DNA from: Diphasiastrum complanatum
Taxonomy: Eukaryota > Streptophyta > Lycopodiopsida > Lycopodiales > Lycopodiaceae
Length of the DNA: 64,000 nt
Assembly (NCBI GenBank): GCA_029204225.1
Contig: CM055114.1
Coordinates: 12,218,455 to 12,282,454, forward strand
Direction of reading: 5' to 3'
Positions 50,901 through 62,499 of the stretch are shown in pieces. Both the position numbers and the translations under genes were made by a program. The notes beneath the pieces were generated by a model. The model was not told the DNA's origin. It did no database searches and saw only the letters and a list, made by a program, of their open reading frames with translations. Numbering within the stretch: position 1 is the stretch's first letter; each line of letters opens with the position of its first letter.

Positions 50901-53900
50901 TTGGGACAGCCAAGAAGATGTTCTTCAAGTTGGTTTTTTGGGACAGCCACAACCATCTTCCAAAAGCATCAACCTAGTACGTTCCTTTTGTAAATTCTAT
51001 GATCTAAGAACACTCACCAAGAGGTAAATTGAATCAGCCAAGAGCTCTCTCTTTATAAGAAGTGTTTCGGTGTTAGTCACATCTAATTGAAGATCACTTG
51101 GTGTAATATTATGTTACTTCTCCATTATAAATCCATTTTTCATAAAACTCGCATCCTAGTGTCAAAAATAGAAACTTGCACCTTTATATCAAGTTTCTAT
51201 GGTCTAATGTCAAGTTTAATGTTAAACTTAGACCCTACCAATGTTGTATACCCATTGGGGATTTTTAATGTTAATTCACCTTGTAAGTTCATGGGCCCCA
51301 TTTTTAAGAAATCCCCTTTAGAGTCCATACGAGTTTGACACTCCATATTCACTCCTTTGAGGAGTTACACTTGATGGCTATTCGATTCATGGGCTGTTGG
51401 TGTTTGGCTCTCCATTCTTGAGCCTTTACATCTACCATGTCCCATCTATTTGTATCTCTCCACATTAGGAGAACATGAGGGATTCATTTGTGCAATATAA
51501 GCGTTGAGTTTTCTCTCTCAATTTCAGCTTCCTCTATCTTGAGGATTGTTGTTCTATGGCTGTCTACTATTTTCCAGATTTGAAAGTGTTCAATGTTCTT
51601 GATTGTTAGCATTTTACATTCAGCCCCATAGCATTTGAAATCACCTACATTTGGAATCAGAGCAACTAAGATCCAATCTCCTCCACACCTGGCTGGTATC
51701 AAAAGGTTTCAAAAATTGTAATACCAAGACCCGGCTGGTATTAAAAAAAATATTACCTGCCCACCACTAGTTCTAACTAATAATAGAGCTCTATTATAGT
51801 ATAGTTGTCTATTCTTATATACGAGACCCTCTATGTGCAAGTTCTAACCATTTCGACGACTTCGAGTCCGAGACTGATATTTACTTGTACAGTTGTCGTT
51901 GTACATTATTTCACGACCAAGTACATAGTTTAAATTAAACTAGTCTTGTGAATATAAGATTAGTTAATCGATTCTTGTAATAAACAAGGATCTGTATAAA
52001 TACATCTCCATTCCGCATTTACCAGTGATGCAACAAAGCAAAAGAATTAGCATCCAAGTTACGCCCCATTTTGGCTGCAACATTCATGTTGTAATCTGAC
52101 AAGGATTCAGTGTAATATACAAAAACAACACCTTCTTCTATTTGTGTCTAACGTAGAGATGCGTGTGTTGTGATTGTTTACACCTTTCTATTTACTTGTC
52201 TTAGCTAGTTCACTCAGTTAGATCAGATCACGGACATCTCCGACTCCTCAGTATCTGATCAGACGATGGCTGTCTTTGACGCCTGAGGAACCAACGTTTT
52301 CATACTGCACTATCACTTTCATTTCTGAATTGAGCTTCATACTCAATTCCACACCCTATCAATCCTCTGCGGTGGATGTGCTCACAATCTGTCTAAGCAC
52401 GCAATTATTTCATCGGTCCTTCCTGAGAACGTAGATAACGAGAGAGCTGTTCCACAATCTATTTTTGTGTCTCTTCCTCCGTTCCCGTTCTCCAACAAGG
52501 TGGTATCAGAGCTTACCTCAATAAACCGAGAGGTTATTCTATTTCGATTACTGTCAATTCAATATGTCTCTTACTGGTAACTCTTCATCCAACGAAGTTA
52601 AAATCATTGATAGATTCAACGGATCTAACTTCTACATCTGGAAATTAAAACTCCGGATGATGCTGATAGATAGAGATCTTTGAGGCCTTCAATCAAAGTA
52701 TTAGTGTTGGAGGCTTACTGATAGACATCCTTCCATTGTGCTTTACGCAACTAACGTCAATCTAAAATATTCATTGATGTAGGCCTATAGGGCTGCATAC
52801 AAAGGACTATTAAGACATCCATGAAATTCAAGCACTAGTTTTGAATAGATTTAAACGATAGTTATGCGAAACGTTTCACACCCAATAAACAAAGCCCCTC
52901 GGGAAACGAGAAACCGGAAACGAGAAATGGGATACAAGAAATGGGGAAAAAATAGATACAATGGAAAATTCAAAATATAGCACAAAAACACAATTTAATT
53001 GGAGATGGATTTTTAGAGGGAAAAAGTTTCAACTAAAAGAGGATTCGTTTCCAGCTTGATTCTGAGAGCAATTTGAAGGACCCCCCAACAGGATTATGAC
53101 CTCCTTCAAATAGGTTTTTGGCAAGTATTTAGGTATACCTTCAACACTCAGCCCAAGGGTATGCTCAACTTGGGTGACATACACACCTACCTAGCTAGTA
53201 GCTACATTGCAAAGACAAATCCCGTGAATACATTCACGATGCTTCAACAAAGTATTGCCTCCTTGAAAGTTTAAGAAGTCCTCTGAAAGTCCTCTAGCAA
53301 AATATGCAATAAAAATTGTTGGGCACATTGTCATACTACAGATAAATAGGTTGTGATGTTTGATAATTACCAATTCCTTGTAATTATAACCAATTTCACA
53401 TAGCATAGGGCTGACTTTGTGATGGGCCCAACTGCATTTTTAATACATTTGTAAGATTTGTTAGTCAACAACTATCACAACATAGTCTGGGAGATAACCT
53501 CCAATTTAAGCACCATATCTCCCTATTCATCCATTTTCATTCTTTCACCTTACCATTGATTTTTGAGGCTATTGAGAAACTTAAGATAAATAGAAGATCT
53601 CCAACTTAATCTCTAAAGAAAGGCATGTCCACAGCTTCTTGTCTAAAGCTAACCCAGAACATAACCCACAATTATACTCTCCCATTTTCTCTTAAAAATC
53701 TCAAGTGTTTGTGATTTTTTGAGGGATTTTATCAATTATACTTTGATTCTTCTACATGCATCAAAAATTGAGGACATAATCTCTAATTTCTCTTTTAAAC
53801 ATGGCTGAATATGGCTTTTCCAAACTCTCAAGTGATTCTTATAAAAACTACGACAATGGTCATGTGATAGCTATCATTAGCGATTTTATCTTTAAGGGCT

Positions 53901-55975
53901 CTCGCATTGGGAACACAAAGTACATATATGGTATGTTATCCATCTATGAGAGTGTACTTCCTACATAATTTTTTTCCATGCTTTGCTCACATTTTCATAA
54001 TCTGAAGAATTTTATTAATATATGCACTCTTCAAAAACATTTAAAAATTGCTGTCCAATAAGTGGCGAGTTCGTTAAGACTTCCTTTCCTTTGCTTGAGG
54101 TCAAGAGTTCATCAACTCCAATCCAGTACACGAATAAGGACAAACAAGAGAAAAAAAAATTTGAATAATCATTTTGCCTCATTTCTTTGAAGTCTACACA
54201 AAACTTGTGCACTTTGATGCACAAATCATCCCCCAATGATTTTGAGCTTGAATTGAAGGACCTTTTCACTTGATCAAAGATAGTTTGACGTCCAAATGAA
54301 TTTGTGTTCATTCACTGCAATACCATTGATAATTGTGGTAAATGTGACTATGCTGCTTAAAAAAAAGAATTTTTCAAGGCAATAATTCCTCAGCCATATG
54401 TACGGAGCAATTCTTTATGATTATTTCTCAATACCCTATGTCCTTAAAGGTGCATGTCACGTGCATCTTTTTCATCTTTGGCTCCATACCATTGCCTTTT
54501 TCATAGCCCTCTTGAGGAACAAGTGAAAGATAAGGGGTGACATACTTACAAATGTCTAAGTCCTTGAAGCGAAATTATTAAGGTATAAGTCACTTGAAAA
54601 GAAATCCTTTTATCCATATGATGAATGAAGGCTGTATCTTCAACAAGCATTGACAGTTCACAATGGTCTAGATGAGTTTTACCATATTCCCTTAAGAATG
54701 GAATTTTTAACCAATCATGAGTGACCAGAAAGGACTAAATTTGACACTGATACTACTTGTCCAGAGTGTGAAAGGAGAGCTACATTTGACATTGCATATA
54801 TGCCTGTGCCAAATATTTCACCCTAGAATCGGTTTAAAAAACTTGCTAGCTTATCCGATTCTGCACTTGTAATCGCAAGTTCTCTAAGATATTTGCCTGG
54901 CTGCACACCACCTCCGCATGTGCACACATTTGAAAGTGAATCTTCACAGAGTTATATAAGCCTCTCTAAAAGGGGAAAATAGCTTATAGGATAATGAGGA
55001 GCCAAGCAACATGTTTCCAGGCTTGGCTCCTCGTTTTTCTTTAACACGACCTGCTAAGCATGTCACGAGACACACGGAGACCAATTATGGCATCGGGTGA
55101 TATCGCCCAGTTGCCATAGCATGCTTGCAACAGCCGAGGCTTGTTCAGCTTGAAATTAACATGTTTGTTTAAAAATTCCAGCAAGAAGAGGTTACAAGCC
55201 ATCTAAAGAAGATCTGCCGAGGCCTGTTCAGCTCGAAAATAACATGTTTGTTTAAAAATTCCAGCAAGTAGAGGTTACAAGACATCTAAAGAAGATCTAA
55301 CTCTTTCTGCTTCCAGTCCATTTTATCAGAAAACAACACACTGCTAACAAAATTTGCGCTTTTGAACTGTCAGCAATGAAAATACCTATCATCAGTTAAC
55401 TATACTTTCTGAAGCCAAATAGCAATCAAACAACTTCTAGACCTCAATTATCCTGTCTACAGAACTTGTATGTAGCTGCAAATATGACTACATGACCTAA
55501 ATGTGTGCCAATCGCCATTTTAAGAGAATGGCATTAAATTAACGGCGCACAACATCCTCATCTAGCCACGTACAGTACCTTTTAAGGCACTACTACATCA
55601 TGCCTGAAGCTTTCATCTATTCTAAGAAATCTTTAGAAGGCGTAATAAAGGGTGGGTTGCACTCTAGCGTTATTATAGCGAAGAGCAAACATTGCGTCAA
55701 ACCGTTATAAACTGCTGGAGAAGCTTTTCAAAACTAGTAAAAGAGACAGGCGTTTGTAACTGACCTCCTGAATCGTCCTTTCCACTCTTCTGAGCACCTG
55801 TGCCGTTTCGCCGTTGGACAGAGGAAGAACCAGGAGCAGCAGACTTTGGCCTGGTAGAGGTAGGCGTTAACGCCGTTGGTGAGGATGCAAGCGACTTCAT
55901 TGAGTTCACAGAAAGAGGTCTATCCAATCGACTAGCATGCAAGCCGTTTTTGCTGTTGTGGCTTGCAAATGCCAT
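21327..55975 (-). CDS. ARK: armadillo-repeat kinesin (ARK type), 20 coding exons, 989 aa
   Basis: A microtubule motor of the plant ARK family. The motor hydrolyses ATP to walk on or act at microtubule ends. Family members are known in root-hair growth, microtubule dynamics and organelle or nuclear movement. The CDS is the join of the twenty exons listed below. Residues 1-72 are a Ser/Pro/Lys-rich tail; 73-416 the kinesin motor with P-loop GQTGTGKT (159-166), switch I SSRSH (273-277) and switch II DLAGSE (326-331); 417-684 the neck and coiled coil; 685-730 a Ser-rich linker; 731-989 armadillo repeats. The motor is near the N-terminus and all key residues are present. Length suits the family (about 900-1000 aa). 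Every exon junction keeps frame, with no internal stop, so I judge it functional despite 32 kb of introns full of transposons. Start: the Met at 55973-55975 opens a plausible tail and no longer frame is needed. The C-terminus ends RRLHVTY. Confidence 0.93.
21776..21904 (-). CDS. ARK: kinesin exon 19: armadillo repeat 5
   Basis: 129 nt, residues 894-936 plus one base, [20 protein letters not shown] then [16 protein letters not shown]. Phase 1 at both ends. Confidence 0.96.
21905..23040 (-). other. kinesin intron 18 with a degenerate minisatellite
   Basis: No gene inside. About 22188-22490 holds four loosely repeated units of about 63 bp, each with a form of AATTCGAATCTTCTGG, an inverse GATTCGAA and a TAGCTTACTTTA-like end. 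Confidence 0.6.
23041..23184 (-). CDS. ARK: kinesin exon 18: armadillo repeat 4
   Basis: 144 nt, residues 846-893 plus one base, [20 protein letters not shown] then [20 protein letters not shown]. Phase 1 at both ends. Confidence 0.96.
23852..23977 (-). CDS. ARK: kinesin exon 17: armadillo repeat 3
   Basis: 126 nt, residues 804-845 plus one base, [20 protein letters not shown] then [19 protein letters not shown]. The acceptor is chosen as ACACAG|AGACAA because it keeps frame. Phase 1 at both ends. Confidence 0.95.
23978..24635 (-). other. kinesin intron 16, nothing recognised
   Basis: AT-rich, no domain in any frame, no repeats seen. The same holds for introns 17 (23185-23851), 11 (26007-26505), 6 (44555-44881) and 8 (39786-41111). 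Confidence 0.5.
24636..24761 (-). CDS. ARK: kinesin exon 16: armadillo repeat 2
   Basis: 126 nt, residues 762-803 plus one base, [20 protein letters not shown] then [17 protein letters not shown]. Exactly one 42-residue repeat. Phase 1 at both ends. Confidence 0.96.
24919..25011 (-). CDS. ARK: kinesin exon 15: armadillo repeat 1
   Basis: 93 nt, residues 731-761 plus one base, [20 protein letters not shown] then [10 protein letters not shown]. Phase 1 at both ends. Confidence 0.95.
25127..25265 (-). CDS. ARK: kinesin exon 14: linker to armadillo domain
   Basis: 139 nt, residues 685-730 plus one base. It is Ser-rich ([19 protein letters not shown]), then [13 protein letters not shown], the ARK-specific lead-in to the armadillo repeats. 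The donor is CAGG|GTGAGT. Confidence 0.94.
25524..25655 (-). CDS. ARK: kinesin exon 13: coiled coil end
   Basis: 132 nt, residues 641-684, [20 protein letters not shown] then [20 protein letters not shown]. The acceptor is AACAG|AAAAAT and the donor GAG|GTACAA. Confidence 0.94.
25860..26006 (-). CDS. ARK: kinesin exon 12: coiled coil
   Basis: 147 nt, residues 592-640, [20 protein letters not shown] then [20 protein letters not shown]. The acceptor is GTAG|ATTC and the donor GAG|GTAAAT. Phase 0 at both ends. Confidence 0.94.
26506..26679 (-). CDS. ARK: kinesin exon 11: coiled coil
   Basis: 174 nt, residues 534-591, [20 protein letters not shown] through [20 protein letters not shown]. The acceptor is TTTCAG|AAGCAG, only about 55 bp from a transposon-borne CT array. 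The donor is GAG|GTAAGC. Phase 0 at both ends. Confidence 0.94.
26734..26784. repeat. (CT)n microsatellite
   Basis: 51 bp of CT at the left end of the gypsy insertion in intron 10. Confidence 0.98.
27298..28140 (+). pseudogene. gypsy reverse transcriptase
   Basis: [20 protein letters not shown] is the lead-in. [47 protein letters not shown] and [18 protein letters not shown] are classical gypsy RT blocks. The catalytic box reads FMDEVFI after a TAG instead of Y/F-x-DD, so it is dead. [20 protein letters not shown] and [20 protein letters not shown] close the domain. A small deletion lies near 27930. Confidence 0.9.
28225..28620 (+). pseudogene. gypsy RNase H
   Basis: [39 protein letters not shown] followed by a stop, [20 protein letters not shown] and [14 protein letters not shown], then in another frame [20 protein letters not shown] and LGDHLSRI. 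Stops and shifts make it inactive. Confidence 0.88.
28810..29985 (+). pseudogene. gypsy integrase
   Basis: The HHCC finger is seen as [20 protein letters not shown] and [10 protein letters not shown]. The core has [35 protein letters not shown] and LVSDRGTHF. About 75 codons including the catalytic Glu are deleted near 29325-29400. The C-terminus reads [35 protein letters not shown] and [17 protein letters not shown], ending at 29978. Confidence 0.9.
29986..30492 (+). other. TAG-rich 3' region of gypsy element
   Basis: Following integrase, about 500 bp is dense in TTAG and TAGAT words (AGATTAAATAGATTAAAATGGC and many similar). No gene. It looks like the 3' untranslated part of the gypsy element, degraded or grown by slippage. 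Confidence 0.5.
30493..30675 (+). pseudogene. copia RT patch, about 180 bp
   Basis: [35 protein letters not shown] and [16 protein letters not shown] are copia RT text, with one stop. It has no copia sequence on either side and sits inside the TAG-rich gypsy tail, like filler DNA. Confidence 0.85.
30676..31365 (+). other. possible LTR or promoter sequence, no gene
   Basis: No coding domain. CCTATAAATACGCG at about 31160-31173 is a good plant TATA box, followed by a leader rich in CTCGCC and ACTCGC words that ends in the CT array. It could be the LTR of the gypsy element or the 5' control region of the LINE. Confidence 0.4.
31366..31412. repeat. (CT)n microsatellite
   Basis: 47 bp of CT at the left end of the LINE, followed by two copies of the 24 bp unit GCCCAGCGATGGCGCCCTAG... 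(31413-31460). Confidence 0.97.
31653..32660 (+). pseudogene. LINE ORF1 (RNA-binding protein)
   Basis: The start [14 protein letters not shown] is basic, then repeats of [18 protein letters not shown] and TQAVLACV. After a frame slip (about 31800-31860) [20 protein letters not shown] and [20 protein letters not shown] form a coiled coil. [12 protein letters not shown] starts the RNA-recognition domain, which ends [20 protein letters not shown] and [10 protein letters not shown], then [20 protein letters not shown]. Two in-frame TAGs (32396, 32547) look like CAG-to-TAG changes. ORF1 coats LINE RNA. Confidence 0.82.
32690..34082 (+). pseudogene. LINE ORF2 endonuclease
   Basis: [40 protein letters not shown] and [12 protein letters not shown] begin an AP-type endonuclease. 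[11 protein letters not shown] carries the conserved Asp/Asn. [20 protein letters not shown] and [11 protein letters not shown] give the final block, where the usual H at the catalytic end is less clear. The frame is broken at 33192 (TGA), then restored. A long Pro/His-rich spacer follows. This enzyme nicks target DNA for target-primed reverse transcription. Confidence 0.85.
34083..35489 (+). pseudogene. LINE ORF2 reverse transcriptase
   Basis: [54 protein letters not shown] (motif A Asp), [19 protein letters not shown] (motif B) and [12 protein letters not shown] (motif C YVDD) are all readable. TAG at 34671 and a frameshift near 34765 separate them. The thumb-like part has [13 protein letters not shown] and [13 protein letters not shown]. 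Confidence 0.9.
35490..36282 (+). pseudogene. LINE ORF2 C-terminal zinc motif region
   Basis: After stops the frame at 35668-36282 reads [60 protein letters not shown], then an acidic and His-rich tail. The expected His and last Cys of the zf-RVT motif are lost here but kept in the duplicate copy at 36595-36960. Confidence 0.75.
36443..36528. repeat. (CTTT)n(CT)n tail of the LINE
   Basis: Four CTTT units, then 66 bp of CT. It lies directly behind ATTAATAAAGC, the conserved last LINE word. Confidence 0.96.
36595..36960 (+). pseudogene. second LINE ORF2 C-terminal fragment
   Basis: [12 protein letters not shown], then [20 protein letters not shown], a complete C-C-H-C zinc motif, [38 protein letters not shown]. 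It is a diverged relative of 35740-36000. Confidence 0.82.
37210..37330 (+). pseudogene. third LINE ORF2 C-terminal scrap
   Basis: [20 protein letters not shown] then IRELLLLQ matches [20 protein letters not shown] of the main LINE. Both ends are degraded. Confidence 0.7.
37526..37735 (+). pseudogene. LINE ORF1-like coiled-coil scrap
   Basis: [20 protein letters not shown] then [17 protein letters not shown] and a stop. It resembles [20 protein letters not shown] of the main LINE ORF1 in pattern and in the position of MK. Confidence 0.55.
38285..38422 (-). CDS. ARK: kinesin exon 10: coiled coil, GC donor
   Basis: 138 nt, residues 488-533, [20 protein letters not shown] then [20 protein letters not shown]. 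The acceptor is CACAG|GTAATT. The only frame-keeping donor is AAAG|GCAAGA, a GC-AG intron. Phase 0 at both ends. Confidence 0.88.
38475..38691 (+). mobile_element. 5'-truncated LINE 3' end in kinesin intron 9
   Basis: About 140 bp nearly identical to 36320-36445 (GTTTTCTTTATTACAGTTTGGAGACG through TTTTGGCATAGAAAAGACATTAATAAAGC), followed by (CTT)n and (CT)n. It is the same family as the full LINE, truncated to its last part. Confidence 0.9.
38700..38903. mobile_element. 204 bp fold-back element (MITE-like)
   Basis: TCTAGCAATAGTTGGGGAGAAATATTAC at 38700 is inverted at 38867-38903 (GTAATATTTCTCCCCAACTAGA at its end). A third, direct copy of the arm lies at 38780-38815. No coding frame. No clear target duplication because the right side runs into a TG/GA array. 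Confidence 0.75.
38904..38958. repeat. (TG)n(GA)n microsatellite
   Basis: About 20 bp of TG followed by about 34 bp of GA, directly next to the fold-back element. Confidence 0.97.
39573..39785 (-). CDS. ARK: kinesin exon 9: neck and coiled coil
   Basis: 213 nt, residues 417-487. [19 protein letters not shown] is the ARK neck. [20 protein letters not shown] begins a heptad-rich coil. Phase 0 at both ends. Confidence 0.96.
41112..41200 (-). CDS. ARK: kinesin exon 8: motor end
   Basis: 89 nt, residues 387-416, [20 protein letters not shown] through STILFGQR, the last motor helix. The acceptor is TACAG|GAACAG and the donor AGA|GTAAGT. Confidence 0.96.
42307..42438 (+). other. exon-like plus-strand frame, unidentified
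   Basis: Behind a good acceptor (TTTCCACAG) the frame reads [20 protein letters not shown] then a Ser/Thr/Glu-rich end and TAG. It looks helical. I do not recognise a family. It could be a captured exon or chance. Confidence 0.25.
42661..42869. repeat. imperfect tandem duplication, about 100 bp units
   Basis: Both copies hold GTCAGTACATGCATA, CAAAGCTTCACA, CTTGTTATG and ACTAGTGTCATGCAGCAA. Copy 1 has an extra doubling of AGTGTCATGCAGCAAGTAG. Confidence 0.85.
44405..44554 (-). CDS. ARK: kinesin exon 7: microtubule-binding core
   Basis: 150 nt, residues 337-386 plus one base. It includes [20 protein letters not shown] and [18 protein letters not shown], the signature kinesin helix and L12 region. 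The donor is GGAG|GTAATG. Confidence 0.97.
44882..45047 (-). CDS. ARK: kinesin exon 6: switch II
   Basis: 166 nt, residues 282-336 plus one base. It runs from [14 protein letters not shown] to [18 protein letters not shown] with the switch II Asp. The donor is TCTG|GTCAGT. Confidence 0.97.
45310..45531 (-). CDS. ARK: kinesin exon 5: switch I
   Basis: 222 nt, residues 208-281. It starts [13 protein letters not shown] (missing its first two residues if read from the Met alone), includes [14 protein letters not shown] and [12 protein letters not shown], the switch I loop. The acceptor is AACAG|TTATATATG and the donor CTG|GTGAGC. Confidence 0.97.
45532..48604 (-). other. kinesin intron 4, no gene recognised
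   Basis: 3.1 kb, AT-rich, short frames only. Segments near 47287-47370 and 48195-48330 share AATCGGCTGATTC-like words on opposite strands, possibly the ends of an old inverted-repeat element. Intron 3 (48791-49891) also shows nothing. Confidence 0.45.
48605..48790 (-). CDS. ARK: kinesin exon 4: P-loop
   Basis: 186 nt, residues 146-207, with [15 protein letters not shown], the ATP-binding P-loop, then [13 protein letters not shown] and VSYLQ. The acceptor is ATGCAG|AGT and the donor CCAG|GTGCCT. Confidence 0.97.
49892..50014 (-). CDS. ARK: kinesin exon 3: motor
   Basis: 123 nt, residues 105-145, [12 protein letters not shown] through [20 protein letters not shown]. The acceptor is TTGCAG|CTG and the donor GAG|GTTGGT. 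Confidence 0.95.
50179..50279 (-). CDS. ARK: kinesin exon 2: motor start
   Basis: 101 nt, residues 71-104. It carries the first motor strand, [20 protein letters not shown]. The acceptor is GAGCAG|TCTCAGG and the donor GAG|GTGATC. It joins exon 1 as DDSG-V-SGRVRV, as in other ARK proteins. Confidence 0.95.
51800..52830 (+). mobile_element. copia LTR, primer site and gag start in kinesin intron 1
   Basis: TATAAATA (51995-52002) and a long T-rich leader end at ...CCAACA (52497). TGGTATCAGAGC (52501-52512) is a perfect tRNA-Met primer site. Gag begins at 52564, [20 protein letters not shown] then [18 protein letters not shown] and a TGA at 52681. Homology fades by 52830. The left LTR edge is not visible. 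Confidence 0.82.
55133..55298. repeat. 83 bp tandem duplication
   Basis: Copies 55133-55215 and 55216-55298 both start GCCGAGGC and end AAAGAAGATCT, with about six differences. Confidence 0.9.
55765..55975 (-). CDS. ARK: kinesin exon 1: N-terminal tail
   Basis: 211 nt, residues 1-70 plus one base of Val71. It starts [20 protein letters not shown] and is rich in Ser, Thr, Pro and basic residues, with no fold visible. The donor is GGAG|GTCAGT. Confidence 0.88.
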
Positions 55976-57008
55976 TCTTTGCTCGCCGCATTCGATCCGG
56001 CTTTGTTCTGATGTTATCCTCTGGATTCACCAAGTCCTGCTCTTTCTCAGAATTTTCCTAGGCCCAAGCAAACAAGATTCTAGAGGCTCTCATGACAAAG
56101 CAAGCTCTTCATGGAAAATGACTATGATACATATATGAGTAGGTAACTTTCGCAGTAATCTATGAAGCGTGATTAACTGCTGATAGATGTTAGATAAACT
56201 CTTTATTAGAGCTGCTTTTGCTGAAAAGCACCTGTACTTCTTCTCAAAAGCCCTATTCGGTCACTTAACGAGTTTTGCAAGCCCAAAAACCTGCTCGAAG
56301 AGTATAATTTCCCCTGAAATTAAGGACAGAACGTACAATTGATTAATGGTGATCGTGTGAACAACTTTTCAATTTTAGATGTTTGTCGCGCAACCTGCTT
56401 ACAGACTGTTTCAAGCATCCGAAGAACATTTAAGCAGTAAGAGAGGCCCTCATCGGTTGATCCAACCCATCTGCAAGCTTTGGCCTGACCCAGTTTGTAA
56501 GAAAGAAATGCCCAAGTACACTTATGGAATCTTAATCTGACGTTGATATAAAATATGTAGCAAAGTTTTGGAAGGAGCCGGAGTCATCAAGTGCAAGCTG
56601 CTGCCATTTTGTTCATAATCCCAGAGGGCCAATCAGAAGCTATGTTCTAAATGACAAAGCCGAGCCCTCCGAGTTTCAGCCTAGCAACAGACAGACATAT
56701 ATGAGACGCTTGCCGATTCTGTTCATTTGCAGCACCCTAAGCTTCTTTCGGAGTGCAAACCACTTCTGCATGGAATTACAACTCCGCACAGTTACAAGTA
56801 AGGCGTATCCCAACAACAGAATCACCCCCTGACCTTACACCGAAATCAAAGCCGACGGAACCATTAAGTACCATTTGATTCCACCTTACAACCAAAATGC
56901 GGATGACACTTAGACACACATAATAAATACCCCTGATTTTACACCGGAATCAGAGCCAAAGGCTATGGATACATCACGTAACACAGGAATAATATAATGT
57001 ACCATAAT
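55976..57008 (-). other. upstream of the kinesin ATG, no gene
   Basis: Contains the 5' untranslated sequence next to exon 1 (an acceptor-like GAATCCAG|AGG lies at about 56021-56028 on the minus strand) and otherwise nothing recognisable. If the leader is spliced this would be a 5' UTR intron. Confidence 0.4.
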
Positions 57009-57450
57009 ATTACGTATCTTCACACATGGATAAAATTATGATTAAAACTGAAATATGAGCATCGAAGAAATGGATAATATTACGTATCTCAACACATGGA
57101 TAATATTATGAATGAAAAATGAACATTGAAGAAGGGATGATACTCCGTATCTTAAGACCTGGATAATATTATGAATAACTCTGAAGAATGAATATCAAAG
57201 GAAGGTTGACATTACGTATCGTAAGACATGGATAATATTCTGATTTTCACTGAAGAATGAACATTAAAGGTTAGCATTACGTATTTTAAGACATGGATGA
57301 TATTAAAATCTTCACCGAGGAATGAACATCAAAGGTTAACATTACGGATTTCAAGACATGGATGATGTTATGATTTTCAATTGAAAAACGATCATCACAT
57401 TTTAAGACATGGATGATATCATGATTTTCAATGCAGAATGTAGATAAATT
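57009..57450. repeat. seven-unit minisatellite, 56-70 bp period
   Basis: Units begin ATTACGTATC or a variant at 57009, 57079, about 57141, 57211, 57276, 57341 and 57397, followed by AAGACATGGATAATATTATGA and a GAAGAATGAACATCAAAGG-like end. Confidence 0.9.
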
Positions 57451-57499
57451 TACACTGAAAACACAAACAGAAAAATGTGGATCTCAAGCAAAGATGTGG

Positions 57500-57860
57500 A
57501 AAAATAACGAGAATGCGCCAAATTTCAACGCAGACGAGACATTCCCGAGCGATCAGCAGTGCCAGAATCTTCGAAATTGAAGCCGCGAACGCGGAGCATC
57601 CATGGCCGGCAGCAGGGAGAGCACAGATGGCGGATGCGGAAGAGCAGAGCAGAAGAGGAAGGAAGGGCGAGAAACCAAAGAGAAATCAGAGGAGGAAAAA
57701 CTAACGGGGAGTTTGGCGTGGCGGGGTGACTGGCAATAGGCGGTCGGACCCAGGGGCGTGGCGGGCACGACCGGCCGCGGCCGGCGCCAGGGCGAGGGAG
57801 AAAGTAGACCGGGTCGGGGGGACTGGTTGGACCGGTCACCACGAGTTATTAAGGGCAGGG
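57500..57860 (-). promoter_or_regulatory. probable kinesin promoter and 5' leader
   Basis: The only GC-rich stretch around the 5' end of the gene. On the minus strand about 57700-57610 is a C/T-rich leader (TTCTCTTTGGTTTCTCGCCC), typical of plant 5' UTRs. A 16-codon upstream frame (MDAPRSRLQFRRFWHC) lies at 57553-57603. No TATA box is obvious. Assignment to the kinesin rests on orientation and distance (1.6 kb above the ATG). Confidence 0.5.
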
Positions 57861-59763
<1,903 letters not shown>

Positions 59764-59991
59764 CATGATTTCTAAGATCATTGCACTGCTAATGTATTGT
59801 ATCTAATGAAAACCAATAGACTTCAACCTTGAGAAAATTGCTTTAAAATATCATGAATGCAAGAGGAAAATAGCACAAAGGAAAAGGAAAATGAATTAAA
59901 TAATAGCATAATGCAAGAAATAAATGAATGCATTCATTCTATTACACTACTAATAAATCGACCAATTCTCTTCATGCTCGTGAAGCAAAGC

Positions 59992-62250
<2,259 letters not shown>

Positions 62251-62499
62251 GAGCATTTCGAAAAAGCAAAATGTCAAAACTATCATTTTGATCTTATTGG
62301 AAGGCCAATATTTTGGATTTCATAACATCATCAAGAGAAAAATCTATTCCTAAAATTCTAGTCCAACATATATATATATGCATTCAGAGATAAATGTGCA
62401 AGGATTCAACCGTCAGGATCACAAAAAAAACAATTGTGAGTATTTTTTATACTTAGATTTTTGTCATTCATAAATATCTAAAAGTAAACTTGTCAATCT

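Larger units (their letters stand above)
50280..55764 (-). other. kinesin intron 1
   Basis: 5.5 kb with a copia fragment (about 51800-52830) and an 83 bp tandem duplication. Otherwise (50280-51800 and 52830-55130) I see no gene. Frames are short. Confidence 0.55.
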
